This document shows positions 23,462 to 31,485 of a stretch of 64,000 nucleotides of DNA, piece after piece. Origin of the DNA: VXLM01 sp034421575 (GTDB taxonomy: Bacteria; Chloroflexota; Dehalococcoidia; Lucifugimonadales; VXLM01); NCBI GenBank assembly GCA_034421575.1, contig DAOUKG010000036.1, forward strand, positions 6,038 through 70,037. The letters run 5' to 3'. The notes below the pieces were generated by a model that saw only the letters and a program-made list of their open reading frames with translations, did no database searches and had not been told where the DNA came from. Both the position numbers and the translations under genes were made by a program. Position 1 is the stretch's first letter. Each line of letters starts with the position of its first letter.

Positions 23462-25945
23462 TTACGACGCTTCCCGCCCCTGCTCGTGGCGCTGCTGTAT
23501 GTCGTCTATGGCTACGTCGAGGTCGTCCCACATGCGCTCCACCATGGACCGCAGCCGCGTGTTCTGATACGCCCCCCATACCACCATCGCGGGCAGCACG
23601 ACGAAGACTGAGACTATCAGGGAGTAGACGATCGTGATGGTCGCGGTCATGCCAAACTGCTGGGACGCAAGCAGCGGCGAGGCTATCAGCACTCCGAATC
23701 CGAACGCCGTCGTCAGTGCAGAACCCAGCAGCGCCGAACCGGTTGTTGACAGGGTCCTGATCGCCGCCTTCTCCGGGTTGCGGAGATGAGCGAACTCCTC
23801 CCGGTAGCGGTGAATCACGTGGATGGTGTAGTCCACCCCGATGCCGATCGATAATGCCGTGATGATCGAGGTGATCAGCGTATAGGGAATTCCAAGCAGC
23901 GCCATCGTGCCCAGTACGCTAATGAGGACGAGCACGATTGGCCCAACCGCGACGAATCCAAGGGAAGGCTGGCGCAGGGTGACCCAGAAGAATAAGGCGA
24001 GTATGCCCAGGGCCACCGCGATGGTGGACGTTATCGCTTCCGTCTGACCGTCAGTGATCTGGTCGGTGACGGCAACCGCGACGATACTGTCGGAAAGGGC
24101 TGTTACGGCGTCGTCATCACCGAACCAGCGTTCTTCGATCTGCTCTTGGATCTTCCTCGTCTGCTCCGGTTCATGCAGGTAGGTCGGGAACTGGAGGAGC
24201 ATGACATCAATGCCATCCGGATCGTTGACCAAGAAGCGAGTGAGCTCGGGTTCTTTCGCGACGAGTCTATCGACGAACTCCTGCATCAAGTCAGGATCCA
24301 GCTCCACTCCGGGAGAGGCTTCCTCGAAAAGCGCGGCCAATTCGGCATCGTACTTATCGCCGGGTTCACCGGAGTCGTTTGTCCAGTCGCGGGCGAGCGC
24401 CTCAAAGGAGTGTTGGATCGGTCCGGCGGCGGCCCGTGGACGGCTTTGCACGTCGTCGAAGGCGGCTGTAAGATCGTGGAGATTCAAGAGCGTCCGGCTC
24501 TCCGTGAGCTCAGCCTTCAAAAGAATGGTGGCGACTTCCGTTGAGCCTCCGACTGCGGCCTCGAGGGTCTTCATATCCTCCAGCACGCCGCCACCTCGCG
24601 GCAGGATGTCCTGGATGCTGAATTCGGACTTCAGACCCGTGGCGGCGTATCCGAGGCCCAAAGATATGAGGATCACGGAGACGAGGTAGGGCATCGGATG
24701 ACGTGTAACCCACTTCCCAAGCACCTCCGCCACCTTGGGGACTCCGGGCAGGGCGTTCGAAATCGGGCGGGCCGGACCCAGCTTGCCACGGGCCTCACGG
24801 CGCCGGTCGATGATCGTCCGTCCCGCAGGGATGAGAGTGAGCATCACAATAAGGCTCAATCCCACGCCCAGACCCGCAACTACCCCGAAGTCGCCAATAA
24901 CGCCAATCGGCGAGAACAGCGACGCCAGCAGGCTCGCTATCGTGGTGATGGCGGCCAGCGTCAGCGGGATCGTAACGTGACGCAGTCCCTTCCTCACCGC
25001 TGTCACCACCGTCTCGCCAGCAATTCGCTGCTCGCGATAGTGCGAGATTGCCTGGATAGCATAGTCCACGGTGAGGCTGATGATTATTACCGGCACCATC
25101 GCGGTGAGCGAGCTCGGCGGCCCAATGACACCCAGAGCATTCGGCCCCAGCCACCCCTCCGCTCCTACAATCCAGACTATGGAGAATATAAGCCCCGTCA
25201 GCGTCAGCAGCATGTCTGAAAGGGTGCGCGTGAAAAGAAGAAGCAGCACCGCGATGAACAACAGCGCAAGCCCTATCAGGGGCCCCATCCCCTCTTCCGT
25301 GGCCTTTTTGTACTCATCTTCGACGATCACGGAGGAGAGACTGCTCACGTCCAGCGGCCCATCATCGTCGGCCGCGAGGGCGTTAATCTTCCGTTCGGCG
25401 TCTCCAACTCGCTCATCCCCGGTGTCGCTCAGGCTGATGTTGGCGATGGCGACCGGGGCGCCGTCCGTGTCGATTCCGGTCATCGCCGCGATCGCTTCCT
25501 GAATCCCCGGGACGTTTCGGGCCGAGTCGATTTGCGCCTGCGTGACCGACTCGAAACCGTCTGCCTGGAGCACGGAATTGATCAGAATCGAAGGCGCCAC
25601 AATGGGATTCACGGGCACCAATAGCCCAGCGACGCCGGCGTCCCCGGCGATCTCATTGATCAGGGTGTCCATCTGGGCAAGGCCGGCGGGCGTGATCGCC
25701 TCGCCGCGGAAGATGAGCGTTACGACGCTGATATCACTTGAATCCCCAAAGAACTCATCAATCTCTTCCGTCGCCTTCCCAATGGCGTGTCCCGGCGGGA
25801 GGAACGCCACGTCGGCCCCCTCCGTCGGCGGAGCGCGGAAGGTGGCCCCGGCGGCCAGCACGACGGTAACGATGAGAAGAACTGCCAGTGTGATGAATGG
25901 GCGTACCGTTACCAGCCAGCTGAACCAGTCTAATGTGCGACCCAT
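23462..25945 (-). CDS. MMPL/RND (HAE3-type) lipid transporter
   Basis: An 827-residue protein with two RND halves. Each half has one N-terminal helix, a large extracytoplasmic domain and five further helices, about 12 in all. Conserved RND segments are IISLTVDYAIQAISHYREQ in the first half and SIGIGVDYTIHVIHRYREE in the second, each carrying the proton-relay-type D-Y. Relatives include mycobacterial MmpL and hopanoid exporter HpnN. It is the first gene of a pair with the sterol-methyltransferase homologue (10-base gap), suggesting it moves the methylated lipid. No adaptor or outer-membrane partner is seen. Confidence 0.9.
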   Translation of the reverse strand: MGRTLDWFSWLVTVRPFITLAVLLIVTVVLAAGATFRAPPTEGADVAFLPPGHAIGKATEEIDEFFGDSSDISVVTLIFRGEAITPAGLAQMDTLINEIAGDAGVAGLLVPVNPIVAPSILINSVLQADGFESVTQAQIDSARNVPGIQEAIAAMTGIDTDGAPVAIANISLSDTGDERVGDAERKINALAADDDGPLDVSSLSSVIVEDEYKKATEEGMGPLIGLALLFIAVLLLLFTRTLSDMLLTLTGLIFSIVWIVGAEGWLGPNALGVIGPPSSLTAMVPVIIISLTVDYAIQAISHYREQRIAGETVVTAVRKGLRHVTIPLTLAAITTIASLLASLFSPIGVIGDFGVVAGLGVGLSLIVMLTLIPAGRTIIDRRREARGKLGPARPISNALPGVPKVAEVLGKWVTRHPMPYLVSVILISLGLGYAATGLKSEFSIQDILPRGGGVLEDMKTLEAAVGGSTEVATILLKAELTESRTLLNLHDLTAAFDDVQSRPRAAAGPIQHSFEALARDWTNDSGEPGDKYDAELAALFEEASPGVELDPDLMQEFVDRLVAKEPELTRFLVNDPDGIDVMLLQFPTYLHEPEQTRKIQEQIEERWFGDDDAVTALSDSIVAVAVTDQITDGQTEAITSTIAVALGILALFFWVTLRQPSLGFVAVGPIVLVLISVLGTMALLGIPYTLITSIITALSIGIGVDYTIHVIHRYREEFAHLRNPEKAAIRTLSTTGSALLGSALTTAFGFGVLIASPLLASQQFGMTATITIVYSLIVSVFVVLPAMVVWGAYQNTRLRSMVERMWDDLDVAIDDIQQRHEQGREAS

Positions 25946-26074
25946 TAGGACACCTCAGAGCCTATGAGCACGATAGTGAGAGCACCCGTAGTTTGTGCGA
26001 AGCCAACTCTTGACGATCTATCTCTTGTCGCGATGCTCGCCAAGTTTATCCGGTCCCTGAAACGCAACTCGTTT

Positions 26075-26200
26075 TCACGCGCGTATTCTCAAAGTCCGCA
26101 ATGAGATCAAATTGCCCTTGAGTAAGACAAGGCTGCGACCTGTCCACTGAACTTGAACTACACCAAACTCACGAAGTGCCCTAATCCTACATCTGACTGA
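26075..26200 (-). pseudogene. Possible remnant of a small winged-helix-like coding end
   Basis: On the minus strand, RCRIRALREFGVVQVQWTGR and SLVLLKGNLISLRTLRIRA-stop resemble the recognition helix and wing of a Crp/GntR-like domain. It has no start and is cut on its 5' side next to a mobile element at 26228. The remaining gap 25946-26425 holds only this and the element. Low confidence, as it may be chance. Confidence 0.25.
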
Positions 26201-26227
26201 ATAGCTTGTAAACGCAAGAAAGGCCGG

Positions 26228-26340
26228 GTAATTGTTCAGAGTTGATGAGGTGAACACCCCCGCCCCTCTGGATTCCGGCCTTCGCCGGAATGACGGTGGG
26301 CTGTGTGTGCAGAGCGGTCTCATGAAGCCTGAACAGTTAC
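26228..26340. mobile_element. MITE-like element, family 3 copy 1
   Basis: Ends GTAATTGTTCAGA (26228-26240) and TGAACAGTTAC (26330-26340) are inverted repeats. The interior carries the palindrome TTCCGGCCTTCGCCGGAA. It lines up over its length with the copy at 31354-31466. No target duplication is visible here, so flanks may have changed. Confidence 0.7.
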
Positions 26341-26425
26341 CGTCTCACGTGGCATCCTTGTCCATGGAGAACGGCAGTATTATCCTTGGCGAGTTCGCGC
26401 TTGCGACTTCGGGGAGGAGAAACAC

Positions 26426-28354
26426 ATGAATGATGTCAACAACAGTTCTCGCGGTTCATCGGAGGAGAGACAAGGTCAATCACCCGGGGGGATTTCCACC
26501 TATTCATCCTTTGGGCCGTTGGTTCCCGCCACGCTCGACCTGGCAGAACGAGCAGGACTTGCCGTTAATGCGATGACCGAGGCCACGGACCCGGAGGAGG
26601 ACTATCGTGTGTATTGGAAGGTCACATTCAGGTCGAATCCTCCGATCATGTATCACGACTTCTCCGATACCGGGATTGCGGCCAAGTTCATGGAGTGTCT
26701 TCCCCGAATGCGTCTGATGAGTGGGTCTAATCAAGGTACCCACGTCGAGGAACGGTGGAAGGAACTGCTGCCCGAACGATTGGGCGCTGACGGAATGGTC
26801 GAGACCGTACTCCACGATCGACTGTCACCTTCACGACCGTCCTCACGGCTCGGCGTCAGCGACGGCGAGTCGATTGTCGACATGCAGGTGAACGGACTCA
26901 TGCTCGGTGCGGCCGCCACATACACGGAGATCGAGGACAGGGAATACTGGGAGCCGATTGGGCGAAGAATTGCCGATGGGCTGGCGCGCCTGGCCGTCCG
27001 AAAAGGTCCCCACGCATACTTCACCGACTGGACATATTTGCCTGGCGAAAAGGCGAATTACGACGCTCCACGTCCTCTGGCCACTCAGGCTGCCTTTGGA
27101 ATCTGGCCGGCCAGGAGACTCACGTACTTCTACAACGTGACCGGCTACGAGCCTGCTGTGGAATTGGCGGGCGAGCTATGCCGGTACGTCCTTCACGAAG
27201 CACAGTACTTCGGACCGAGTTATGAGTTCCTGCGCGACGACCCCGACCCCAACGGCATGCGCCATCACGTCAATCACTTTCATCATCACTCCATGACGAT
27301 ACTGGCCTGCCTGGAGTACGGCAGGGCGGTGGGAGACGAGGCCATGGTGTCTGAAGCCGCGACCGCTTTCGAGAAAGCGAAGACCTATGGCGAGGTATTG
27401 ACGGGATTCTTCCCCGAGTCGGTCGGTCCTGATGTGCCGCACACGAGCGAGATCTGTGAAGTTGGGGACATGGTGAGCGTTGCCCTGGGGCTGGCGGCCG
27501 CCGGAGCCGGAGATCACTACTGGGACGACGCCGACCGCTGGGTGCGCAATCAACTTGCTGAGGGCCAGCTACTTCGTTACGACTGGATCTACCGACTGAA
27601 CATGGCGGATCCTCCAACGGCCCTGCTTCCCAACATGACGGCAGACCGCGTGGGTGAGCGCAACCTGGGCGCGTTCGCCGGATGGCAGAGCCCCAACGAC
27701 TGGGTCGAATTCCAAAGAGCGGAGGACCGCGGCGGTGTGCAAGAAATCAGGCCGATGCAGGACCCGAACGAGACTTCGGACGAGTATCTGGACCGTTTAG
27801 TAGGTGGCAGGAAACTCGGTCACGTGCAGGGTATCATGCACTGTTGCACTGCAAACGGCGCGAGGCCCCTGTACGATGCGTGGCGCCACACCATTCACCG
27901 GCAGGGCGACAGCGTGAGGGTGAACCTGCTGCTCAACCGCGTCGGCGGCCCGGTAGACGTTCATAGTCACCTGCCCTACACCGGACGTGCGGAATTCCAC
28001 GTCAATCAGTCTTGTAGACTCTCCATACGCCTGCCGGGCTGGGTGGAATTGGGCAAGGTAGCCTGTTCGGTGGACGGTTCCGTTTGCCAAGTATCCTTCG
28101 AGGGTCGTTACGCCGTGATTGGCGAACTTTCGCCAGGTCAAGTGGCGACACTTACTTTTCCCCTAGCTGAAGAGGTATCAAGGGTAACGGCCAAGAACCA
28201 GTGGTACTTCCTGGTACGCAGAGGACATGACGTCGTGAGAATAGACCCTCCGGGTGTGTTGAGTCCCCTGTATAACCGGGACCACTACCGGGACGGCGTC
28301 ACGTTGTGGAAGCAAGCTGACCAGCATCGCGGCGAAGCGAGTCTGAGTTGGTAG
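26426..28354 (+). CDS. GH127/DUF1680-like glycoside hydrolase-family protein
   Basis: A 642-residue protein with an alpha/alpha-barrel-like body and a C-terminal beta-sandwich. In GH127 beta-L-arabinofuranosidases a zinc is held by Glu-x-Cys and a Cys-Cys pair. The same pattern is visible as E342-I-C344 (HTSEICEVGDM) and C473-C474 (MHCCTANGARP). The C-terminal part has SCRLSIRLPGWVELG, typical of the family's sandwich. There is no signal peptide, so it is cytoplasmic. Overall similarity looks distant, and the substrate is not assured. It stands alone after a repeat-rich gap, with GGGGAGGAGAAACAC as ribosome-binding site. Confidence 0.72.
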   Translation: MNDVNNSSRGSSEERQGQSPGGISTYSSFGPLVPATLDLAERAGLAVNAMTEATDPEEDYRVYWKVTFRSNPPIMYHDFSDTGIAAKFMECLPRMRLMSGSNQGTHVEERWKELLPERLGADGMVETVLHDRLSPSRPSSRLGVSDGESIVDMQVNGLMLGAAATYTEIEDREYWEPIGRRIADGLARLAVRKGPHAYFTDWTYLPGEKANYDAPRPLATQAAFGIWPARRLTYFYNVTGYEPAVELAGELCRYVLHEAQYFGPSYEFLRDDPDPNGMRHHVNHFHHHSMTILACLEYGRAVGDEAMVSEAATAFEKAKTYGEVLTGFFPESVGPDVPHTSEICEVGDMVSVALGLAAAGAGDHYWDDADRWVRNQLAEGQLLRYDWIYRLNMADPPTALLPNMTADRVGERNLGAFAGWQSPNDWVEFQRAEDRGGVQEIRPMQDPNETSDEYLDRLVGGRKLGHVQGIMHCCTANGARPLYDAWRHTIHRQGDSVRVNLLLNRVGGPVDVHSHLPYTGRAEFHVNQSCRLSIRLPGWVELGKVACSVDGSVCQVSFEGRYAVIGELSPGQVATLTFPLAEEVSRVTAKNQWYFLVRRGHDVVRIDPPGVLSPLYNRDHYRDGVTLWKQADQHRGEASLSW

Positions 28355-28416
28355 GCTGGGAGATTGAGAACGAGCCGGCGTACAGAGAACAAGTGGGGGG
28401 CATCGTGGAGGGGCGT

Positions 28417-28491
28417 TGGCTCCGCAGGCAGGATTCGAACCTGCGACCAATCGGTTAACAGCCGACCGCTCTACCACTGAGCTACTGCGGA
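28417..28491 (-). tRNA. tRNA-Asn (anticodon GTT), CCA encoded
   Basis: On the minus strand the acceptor arm TCCGCAG pairs with CTGCGGA. The D arm is AGCTCAGTGGTAGAGC, the anticodon loop CTGTTAA reads GTT, and the T arm has GGTTCGAATCC. Discriminator G and CCA follow. The cloverleaf is complete with 72 bases plus CCA. Confidence 0.95.
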
Positions 28492-28526
28492 GCGTCAACG
28501 GGGAGGGTCTCTCGACCCTGTTGGAT

Positions 28527-28556
28527 AGTGTAGCATCACCCTGAGATGGCGCTCAA
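28527..28556 (-). promoter_or_regulatory. Putative promoter of the tRNA-Asn gene
   Basis: On the minus strand TTGAGC (28556-28551), an 18-base spacer and TGCTACACT with -10 TACACT (28532-28527), about 35 bases before the mature tRNA 5' end. Confidence 0.5.
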
Positions 28557-28690
28557 GGGAAACTTGGCCTGTTTCTCAATGCCTATGCACGTTCCCAGCG
28601 CCTCGAATCAGTATGGCCGTCGAGTATCGCTGGCGGTTGCCGTTGCACGGCCGTGGAGGGCGGCGTGGATGTCAATTGCTGAAAAAATGC

Positions 28691-28719
28691 TTGTACCGGT
28701 CTAATCAATTTCATATAAT
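28691..28719 (+). promoter_or_regulatory. Putative sigma70 promoter of guaB3
   Basis: TTGTAC (28691-28696), a 17-base spacer and a perfect TATAAT (28714-28719). The predicted start lies about 33 bases before the ATG at 28759, with a GGAGG ribosome-binding site at about 28743 in between. Confidence 0.6.
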
Positions 28720-28758
28720 CCGGCAAATTCCCCACCACCTGCCGGAGGGCCCCGCTTT

Positions 28759-29901
28759 ATGAATGCCCGTACCTTCAAGGAAGTCCGACGGACTTACGGC
28801 TTCGATGAGATTGCCATCGCCCCGGGAGCGATCACTATCAATCCGGAGCTTGCGGACATCGACTTCAACCTCGATGGGATGACGTTTCCGGCGCCCGTGA
28901 TGGCTTCGGCGATGGATGCGATTGTGTCGCCTGAGACGGCAGTCGAGTTCGACCGACAGGGGGGACTGGCGGTGATGAACCTCGAAGGCGTGCAGACGAA
29001 GTACGACGACCCGGAAGAGGTGCTGGCGGAGATCGCAGCCGCCCCGCAGGACGAGGTTACTAAAACCTTCCAGCGAGTATACGCCGCTCCGATCAAGGAG
29101 AACTTGGTCGGAGAGCGAGTGCAGCAGATTAAGAAAAACGGCGCCAAGTGCGCCGTTTCTGTTACTCCCGCCAACACCAAGCGGCTGGCCCCGCTGGCCG
29201 TCGACGCAGGCGCGGACGTGCTCGTGGTGCAGTCGACCGTAACGACCGCCCGCCACAAGTCACGCAGCATTCGCGGTCTTCGGCTACCCGAACTCTTAGA
29301 GATGGTCAACGTTCCGGTGATAGTGGGTAACTGCGCGACCTACGACGTGGCTCTCGAAATCATGGAGACGGGCATACACGGCGTCCTCGTCGGCATAGGG
29401 CCGGGGGCAGCATGCACGACTCGCGAGGTCACGGGCATGGGTGTCCCCCAAGTGACTTCCACACTCGACTGCGCAGCCGCCCGCGAAGAGTACTATCGCC
29501 GTTCCGGCAGGTATGTTCCGATCGTCACTGACGGGGGAATCCGCACAGGTGGAGACCTCTGCAAGTCCTTCGCCGCTGGCGCCGACGCCGTGATGATCGG
29601 CACGCCTTTTGCTCAGACGACCGAGGCCCCGGGTCAAGGGTGCAACTGGGGCATGGCCAGTCCCGATCCCGTACTTCCTCGCGGGACGCGAGTTAAGGTC
29701 GGCATGAGAGGCTCGATCGAGCAGGTCCTGTACGGTCCTTCTTCAAAGTCCGACGGTACCCTGAACCTGCTGGGCGCGCTGAAGACCTGCCTCGGCTACG
29801 TGGGAGCGTTCAATATCCGCGAGTTCCACCAGAAGGCCGAGCTGATCTTCGCCCCGTCAATAAAGACCGAGGGGAAGTTCTACCAACTCGGCATGAATTG
29901 A
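28759..29901 (+). CDS. guaB3: GuaB3-family IMP dehydrogenase-related protein
   Basis: A 380-residue TIM-barrel enzyme of the IMPDH/GMP reductase superfamily, without CBS domains. The phosphate-binding and catalytic loop GVLVGIGPGAACTTREVTG carries the active Cys, followed by VTDGGIRTGGDLCKS and the flap-like end RGTRVKVGMRGSIEQVLYG. GuaB3 proteins occur in Actinobacteria, Cyanobacteria and Chloroflexota beside true GuaB and act in purine nucleotide interconversion, probably as GMP reductase. Good promoter and ribosome-binding site upstream. It is a single-gene unit. Confidence 0.9.
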   Translation: MNARTFKEVRRTYGFDEIAIAPGAITINPELADIDFNLDGMTFPAPVMASAMDAIVSPETAVEFDRQGGLAVMNLEGVQTKYDDPEEVLAEIAAAPQDEVTKTFQRVYAAPIKENLVGERVQQIKKNGAKCAVSVTPANTKRLAPLAVDAGADVLVVQSTVTTARHKSRSIRGLRLPELLEMVNVPVIVGNCATYDVALEIMETGIHGVLVGIGPGAACTTREVTGMGVPQVTSTLDCAAAREEYYRRSGRYVPIVTDGGIRTGGDLCKSFAAGADAVMIGTPFAQTTEAPGQGCNWGMASPDPVLPRGTRVKVGMRGSIEQVLYGPSSKSDGTLNLLGALKTCLGYVGAFNIREFHQKAELIFAPSIKTEGKFYQLGMN

Positions 29902-29936
29902 TCTCCGGGCCGTACAGGCCGGCCCCATCCAGCGGA

Positions 29937-30935
29937 CTACGCCAAGGTGAACACGAGCACGCTGGCAGCGACGTAGAGGACGATCAGCGCCAGTGACTCC
30001 CACGTGAACCGCCCTTCCTTCTTCTGTCGCCTGTGTGCGAACAGTCCGGCAAGAACGACGACGGTCATCACGATCGCGAATGCCGCCGTGAGCAGGTGAA
30101 TCCCCGCGATCCCCGACCAGAGCGGCCCGTCCACATAGGCCACGTCGTCAATAAACAGTACGAACCCCATGTTGAACAGGTTGCTGCCCAGAAGGTTCGC
30201 TATCGCCAGATCGGGCGCTCCAATCCGCAAGGCCGCATAGGATGCTGCGAACTCCGGTAACGACGTACTGATGGCCAGGAATTGGGTCCCAACGAAGCTG
30301 GCCTCCCAGCCCATCTTGTGTGCAATCTGATCACCCGTCCACGCCAGAAGAACAGCAGCCCCAACGATCACCAGCATGGCGACAAAGTATTTTCCGAACG
30401 CTCGTGACAGGGTCTCGTCGTTCTCTTGCGATGACTCCTCCTGAGGGGAGTCCTCTTGCCGGTAGATGACGAACATACTGACGAGAAAGACTAGGAATAG
30501 CATGAGCGACACGGGGCTGACGGGCCAACTCTCGGCGAACGCGCCTCCGCTGTGCGCCAACAACGCCACGATTGTGCAACCCACGACCGCTATGCCCAGG
30601 GAACCTACCACGATAGGAGCGCGACCGACGGCGACGAGAATCGGCCCGTTGCGCCACAGCAGGTCGATGATCCCGATGATGACGAGATTGACAAGGTTGC
30701 TGCCGAAGGCGTCACCGGCGGCGAGGTCAGGTTGATCGACAAGAAGGATCGAGCTGACGCCCGTCACCAGTTCCGGCAACGATGTGGCCGTGGCCAGCAT
30801 GATGACCCCAACGAACGACCTGCCCAGACCCGTTCGGTCCGCTATGACGTCGGCGGACGAAACGAGAAGGCGCGAAAACAGCAGAATGGCCGCGGCGCCT
30901 CCGGCGAGGGCGAGCCAAAGTAGGAGCAGTGTCAC
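29937..30935 (-). CDS. Calcium/sodium antiporter-type CaCA exchanger
   Basis: A 332-residue membrane protein with about ten helices and the two inverted alpha repeats of CaCA exchangers: GVIMLATATSLPELVTG with GDAFGSNLVNL, and GTQFLAISTSLPEFAAS with NLLGSNLFNM. The acidic residue in each (LPE) binds the cation. A charged loop (QEDSPQEESSQENDE) separates the halves. The frame is open further upstream, but GTG 30935 has TGAGGAA at the right spacing and gives a clean first helix. ATG 30956 is the alternative. Confidence 0.88.
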   Translation of the reverse strand: MTLLLLWLALAGGAAAILLFSRLLVSSADVIADRTGLGRSFVGVIMLATATSLPELVTGVSSILLVDQPDLAAGDAFGSNLVNLVIIGIIDLLWRNGPILVAVGRAPIVVGSLGIAVVGCTIVALLAHSGGAFAESWPVSPVSLMLFLVFLVSMFVIYRQEDSPQEESSQENDETLSRAFGKYFVAMLVIVGAAVLLAWTGDQIAHKMGWEASFVGTQFLAISTSLPEFAASYAALRIGAPDLAIANLLGSNLFNMGFVLFIDDVAYVDGPLWSGIAGIHLLTAAFAIVMTVVVLAGLFAHRRQKKEGRFTWESLALIVLYVAASVLVFTLA

Positions 30936-31080
30936 GAGGCAGCGTTCCTCAGGCATGAAAGTGGCCCGAACCCCATCCGGCCGGGCCACTCGAATTTACA
31001 ACTCTAGGATGCAGTCACATTATACACGTGGGAGACGCCGAATCACTCACTGCGTGGCCGAGGAAGGCAGGACAAGCGAA

Positions 31081-31200
31081 TCAAGGCAGGAGTCGACGCT
31101 CCTCAAGGTAGCCTTGAGGCGGACGTTCCAGGGGCTCGCCCTTCCAACCGCCGAACACTCTCTCGAAGTAACCATCCGGCCAGCGTCGCTTCAACGGAAA
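31081..31200 (-). other. Short coding-like segment, possible small-protein remnant
   Basis: The minus strand reads FPLKRRWPDGYFERVFGGWK and then GEPLERPPQGYLEERRLLP-stop. The W-P-D-G-Y-F...G-x-P-x-x-R-P-x-Q-G-x-x-x-x-R pattern looks like short antitoxin-like proteins seen in MAGs. No confident start is visible, though the frame opens at 31326. The rest of the gap 30936-31345 shows no other gene. Low confidence. Confidence 0.3.
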
Positions 31201-31345
31201 GGCAAATATTCGGGATGCGTACCGCAAATAGAATACGACAGACTCTGCAACCCGCATAACAATCTCGTCCCACACTGAGAGATGGATTTGACGCTTCCTT
31301 GCGGGGCAATTGTCGCACAACTGCAAGTTGGGCGAATAGCATTAT

Positions 31346-31474
31346 GCTCAGATGTAATTGTTCAGAGTTGGTGAGACCAACACTCCCTGCCCCAGTGGAT
31401 ACCCGCTTTCGCGGGTATGACGGCACTGTGCTTAAAGAGGGTTTCGCACCGAGTCTGAACAGCTACGCTCAGAT
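31346..31474. mobile_element. MITE-like element, family 3 copy 2, with 8-base target duplication
   Basis: Ends GTAATTGTTCAGA (31354-31366) and TCTGAACAGCTAC (31454-31466) are inverted repeats. The flanks carry a perfect direct duplication GCTCAGAT at 31346-31353 and 31467-31474. The interior has a palindrome around CCCGCTTTCGCGGG. An 8-base duplication is typical of IS256-like transposition. It lies just past the stop of the Lhr gene (31486). Confidence 0.85.
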
Positions 31475-31485
31475 GACGCCCCACG

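Noticed and set aside
15214..25945. Calling the locus a proven sterol biosynthesis cluster
   Set aside because: No squalene epoxidase or cyclase is in the window and substrates cannot be read from sequence. It is reported as a candidate lipid locus only.
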